NCBI GenBank assembly: GCA_018714645.1
Contig: DVND01000203.1
Coordinates: 1 to 6,091 of the forward strand
Source of the DNA: Candidatus Avimonoglobus intestinipullorum
GTDB taxonomy: Bacteria; Bacillota; Clostridia; UBA1381
Reading direction: 5' to 3'
DNA length: 6,091 nt
Position 1 is the stretch's first letter. Every line of letters begins with the position of its first letter. The translations under genes and the position numbers were made by a program. This document shows, piece after piece, positions 5,059-6,091 of this stretch. The notes beneath the pieces are model-generated. The model saw only the letters and a list, made by a program, of their open reading frames with translations, ran no database searches and was not told the DNA's origin.

Positions 5059-5955
5059 CTACGCCCGCGGATGCGCTTTCGCATAAACGTCCTTGATTTT
5101 GCTCTTCATCAGATGCGCATAGATCTGCGTGGATGAGATATCCGCATGGCCCAGCATCTCCTGGATGGATTTCAAATCCGCGCCGTTTTCCAGCAAATGC
5201 GCCGCGAAAGAATGCCGCAGCGTATGCGGCGTGATATCCGTCTTGATGCCCGCCTGGCGCTGGTATTGCTTGATGATTTTCCAAAACCCCTGCCGCGACA
5301 ACCGCACGCCGTTGCAATTCACAAACAGTGCCGTTTCCTCCGCATCCTTCAACATTTGCCCCCGTGCCAGTTCTATGTAGTTCTTCAGCGCGTCTTTTGC
5401 AATGTGCCCCATCGGTACAATCCGCTCTTTTTTATTGCTGATGCACCGTACAAACCCCACATTGACATTGACGTCGGTAATATCCAGGCTGATCAGCTCC
5501 GACACGCGGATACCTGTGGCATACAATAGCTCCAGCATCGCTTTGTCGCGGTAGCCCTTTGCATCCACGCATTTCGGCTGCTCCATCAGCCGCTCTACCT
5601 CGGAGGTCGTCAAAATCTGCGGGAGCTTTTTCTCCACATGCGGCGCTTCCAGATTCAACGTCGGGTCCTTCATCTTCACGCCCGACTCCCCCACATACAT
5701 ATAAAACGACCGCAGGGACGCCAGCGTCCGCGATACCGTCGACGTGGCCTTCCCCTGGTTTTGCAGATTCAAAAGATAGGTGAGCACCGTTGTTTTCGTC
5801 GTTTTAGAAATATCGGTGATCCCATGGCTGTCCAAATACGCTATGTACTGGGAAACGTCACGCTTATATGATTGTATGGTGTTTTGCGCTTTATGGCGCT
5901 CCTTGGACATGAAATATGCGAACTGCTCCACATATCCCTGCATCGCTTCCTGCAT
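5059..5955 (-). CDS. xerD: Site-specific tyrosine recombinase XerD
   Basis: A 298-residue tyrosine recombinase, the usual XerD length. With XerC it resolves chromosome dimers at dif near the end of replication, in concert with FtsK/SpoIIIE. The N-terminal SAM-like DNA-binding domain (about 6-90; NTIQSYKRDVSQYIAYL) is followed by the catalytic domain with the full set of active residues: R150 in ATGIRVSEL, K176 in NKKERIVPMG, H244 and R247 in TPHTLRHSFAAHLL, H270 in MLGHADISST and nucleophile Y279 in TQIYAHL. The ending KAHPRA favours XerD over XerC. The ATG at 5955 is preceded by AGGAGG (11 nt away) and AAAGGA (5 nt away). An in-frame GTG at 5988 coincides with the predicted transcript start and has no ribosome site, so it is rejected. 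Nothing nearby suggests a phage or integron context. It is transcribed alone, with its own promoter and terminator. Confidence 0.93.
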   Translation of the reverse strand: MQEAMQGYVEQFAYFMSKERHKAQNTIQSYKRDVSQYIAYLDSHGITDISKTTKTTVLTYLLNLQNQGKATSTVSRTLASLRSFYMYVGESGVKMKDPTLNLEAPHVEKKLPQILTTSEVERLMEQPKCVDAKGYRDKAMLELLYATGIRVSELISLDITDVNVNVGFVRCISNKKERIVPMGHIAKDALKNYIELARGQMLKDAEETALFVNCNGVRLSRQGFWKIIKQYQRQAGIKTDITPHTLRHSFAAHLLENGADLKSIQEMLGHADISSTQIYAHLMKSKIKDVYAKAHPRA

Positions 5956-5994
5956 AAGCGTCCTTTCCTCCTCTTCATTCCGTGTCACTTATCT

Positions 5995-6022
5995 ATTATA
6001 CCACATTTTTTTCATTTGTATA
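5995..6022 (-). promoter_or_regulatory. Sigma-A promoter of xerD (extended -10)
   Basis: On the minus strand TATAAT (6000-5995) is preceded by TGG, a perfect extended -10. The best -35 is TATACA (6022-6017), 4 of 6 matches, with a 16-nt spacer; the extended -10 would compensate. The start is predicted near 5988, giving a leader of about 33 nt that holds the xerD ribosome site. Confidence 0.7.
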
Positions 6023-6042
6023 GTCATTTTTAGAGATTTATT

Positions 6043-6089
6043 ACAAAAAATTATTCTATTTCTACAAAAATCTACTAATTTCCCACAAA
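6043..6089. other. Phased A-tracts upstream of the xerD promoter
   Basis: ACAAAAAA, ACAAAAA and ACAAA begin at 6043, 6064 and 6085, each 21 bp apart, which is two helical turns. In-phase A-tracts can bend DNA and, upstream of a promoter, can act like an UP element. No gene is seen in this last stretch; it belongs to the xerD upstream region and runs off the window edge. Confidence 0.3.
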
Positions 6090-6091
6090 TA

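Noticed and set aside
5956..5988. GTG start of xerD at 5988
   Set aside because: It coincides with the predicted transcription start and has no ribosome site; the ATG at 5955 gives the standard 298-residue XerD.

Overview
The window looks like a chromosomal stretch from a Clostridia-type Firmicute, probably a spore-former. The reasons are purine-rich Shine-Dalgarno sites, U-tailed hairpin terminators, AT-rich intergenic DNA around GC-richer genes, a likely SpoIIP N-terminus behind a sigma-E-like promoter, and a secreted protein joining a copper-amine-oxidase-type N-terminal domain to a C39-like peptidase. No phage, IS element, CRISPR array, rRNA or tRNA was seen.

Layout from left to right. 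Positions 1-348 (minus) hold the first 116 codons of a probable spoIIP, cut by the window edge. It is divergent from smpB (480-950, plus), and the roughly 130 bp between them carry back-to-back promoters. After the smpB terminator comes an AT-rich interval, 979-1187. It contains a candidate small structured RNA on the minus strand with its own promoter and a shared terminator. A small AT-rich HTH (XRE-type) regulator follows (1188-1418, plus). It converges on a secreted stalk-domain/C39-like peptidase gene (1444-2448, minus), and the two share a bidirectional terminator. Upstream of the peptidase gene is a strong promoter whose -10 box lies inside a 21-bp palindrome. Next come a CtpE-like P-type cation ATPase (2536-4905, minus) and xerD (5059-5955, minus). 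Each of these two has its own promoter, and xerD has its own terminator.

The genes appear to be separate transcription units rather than one operon. Housekeeping roles predominate: trans-translation (SmpB), chromosome dimer resolution (XerD) and ion homeostasis (ATPase), next to one probable sporulation gene. The parts least explained by known families are the 949-1116 RNA locus and the operator-like palindrome at 2474-2494, whose 11-bp core recurs upstream of the ATPase promoter. All functional assignments come from reading motifs; no database search was possible.
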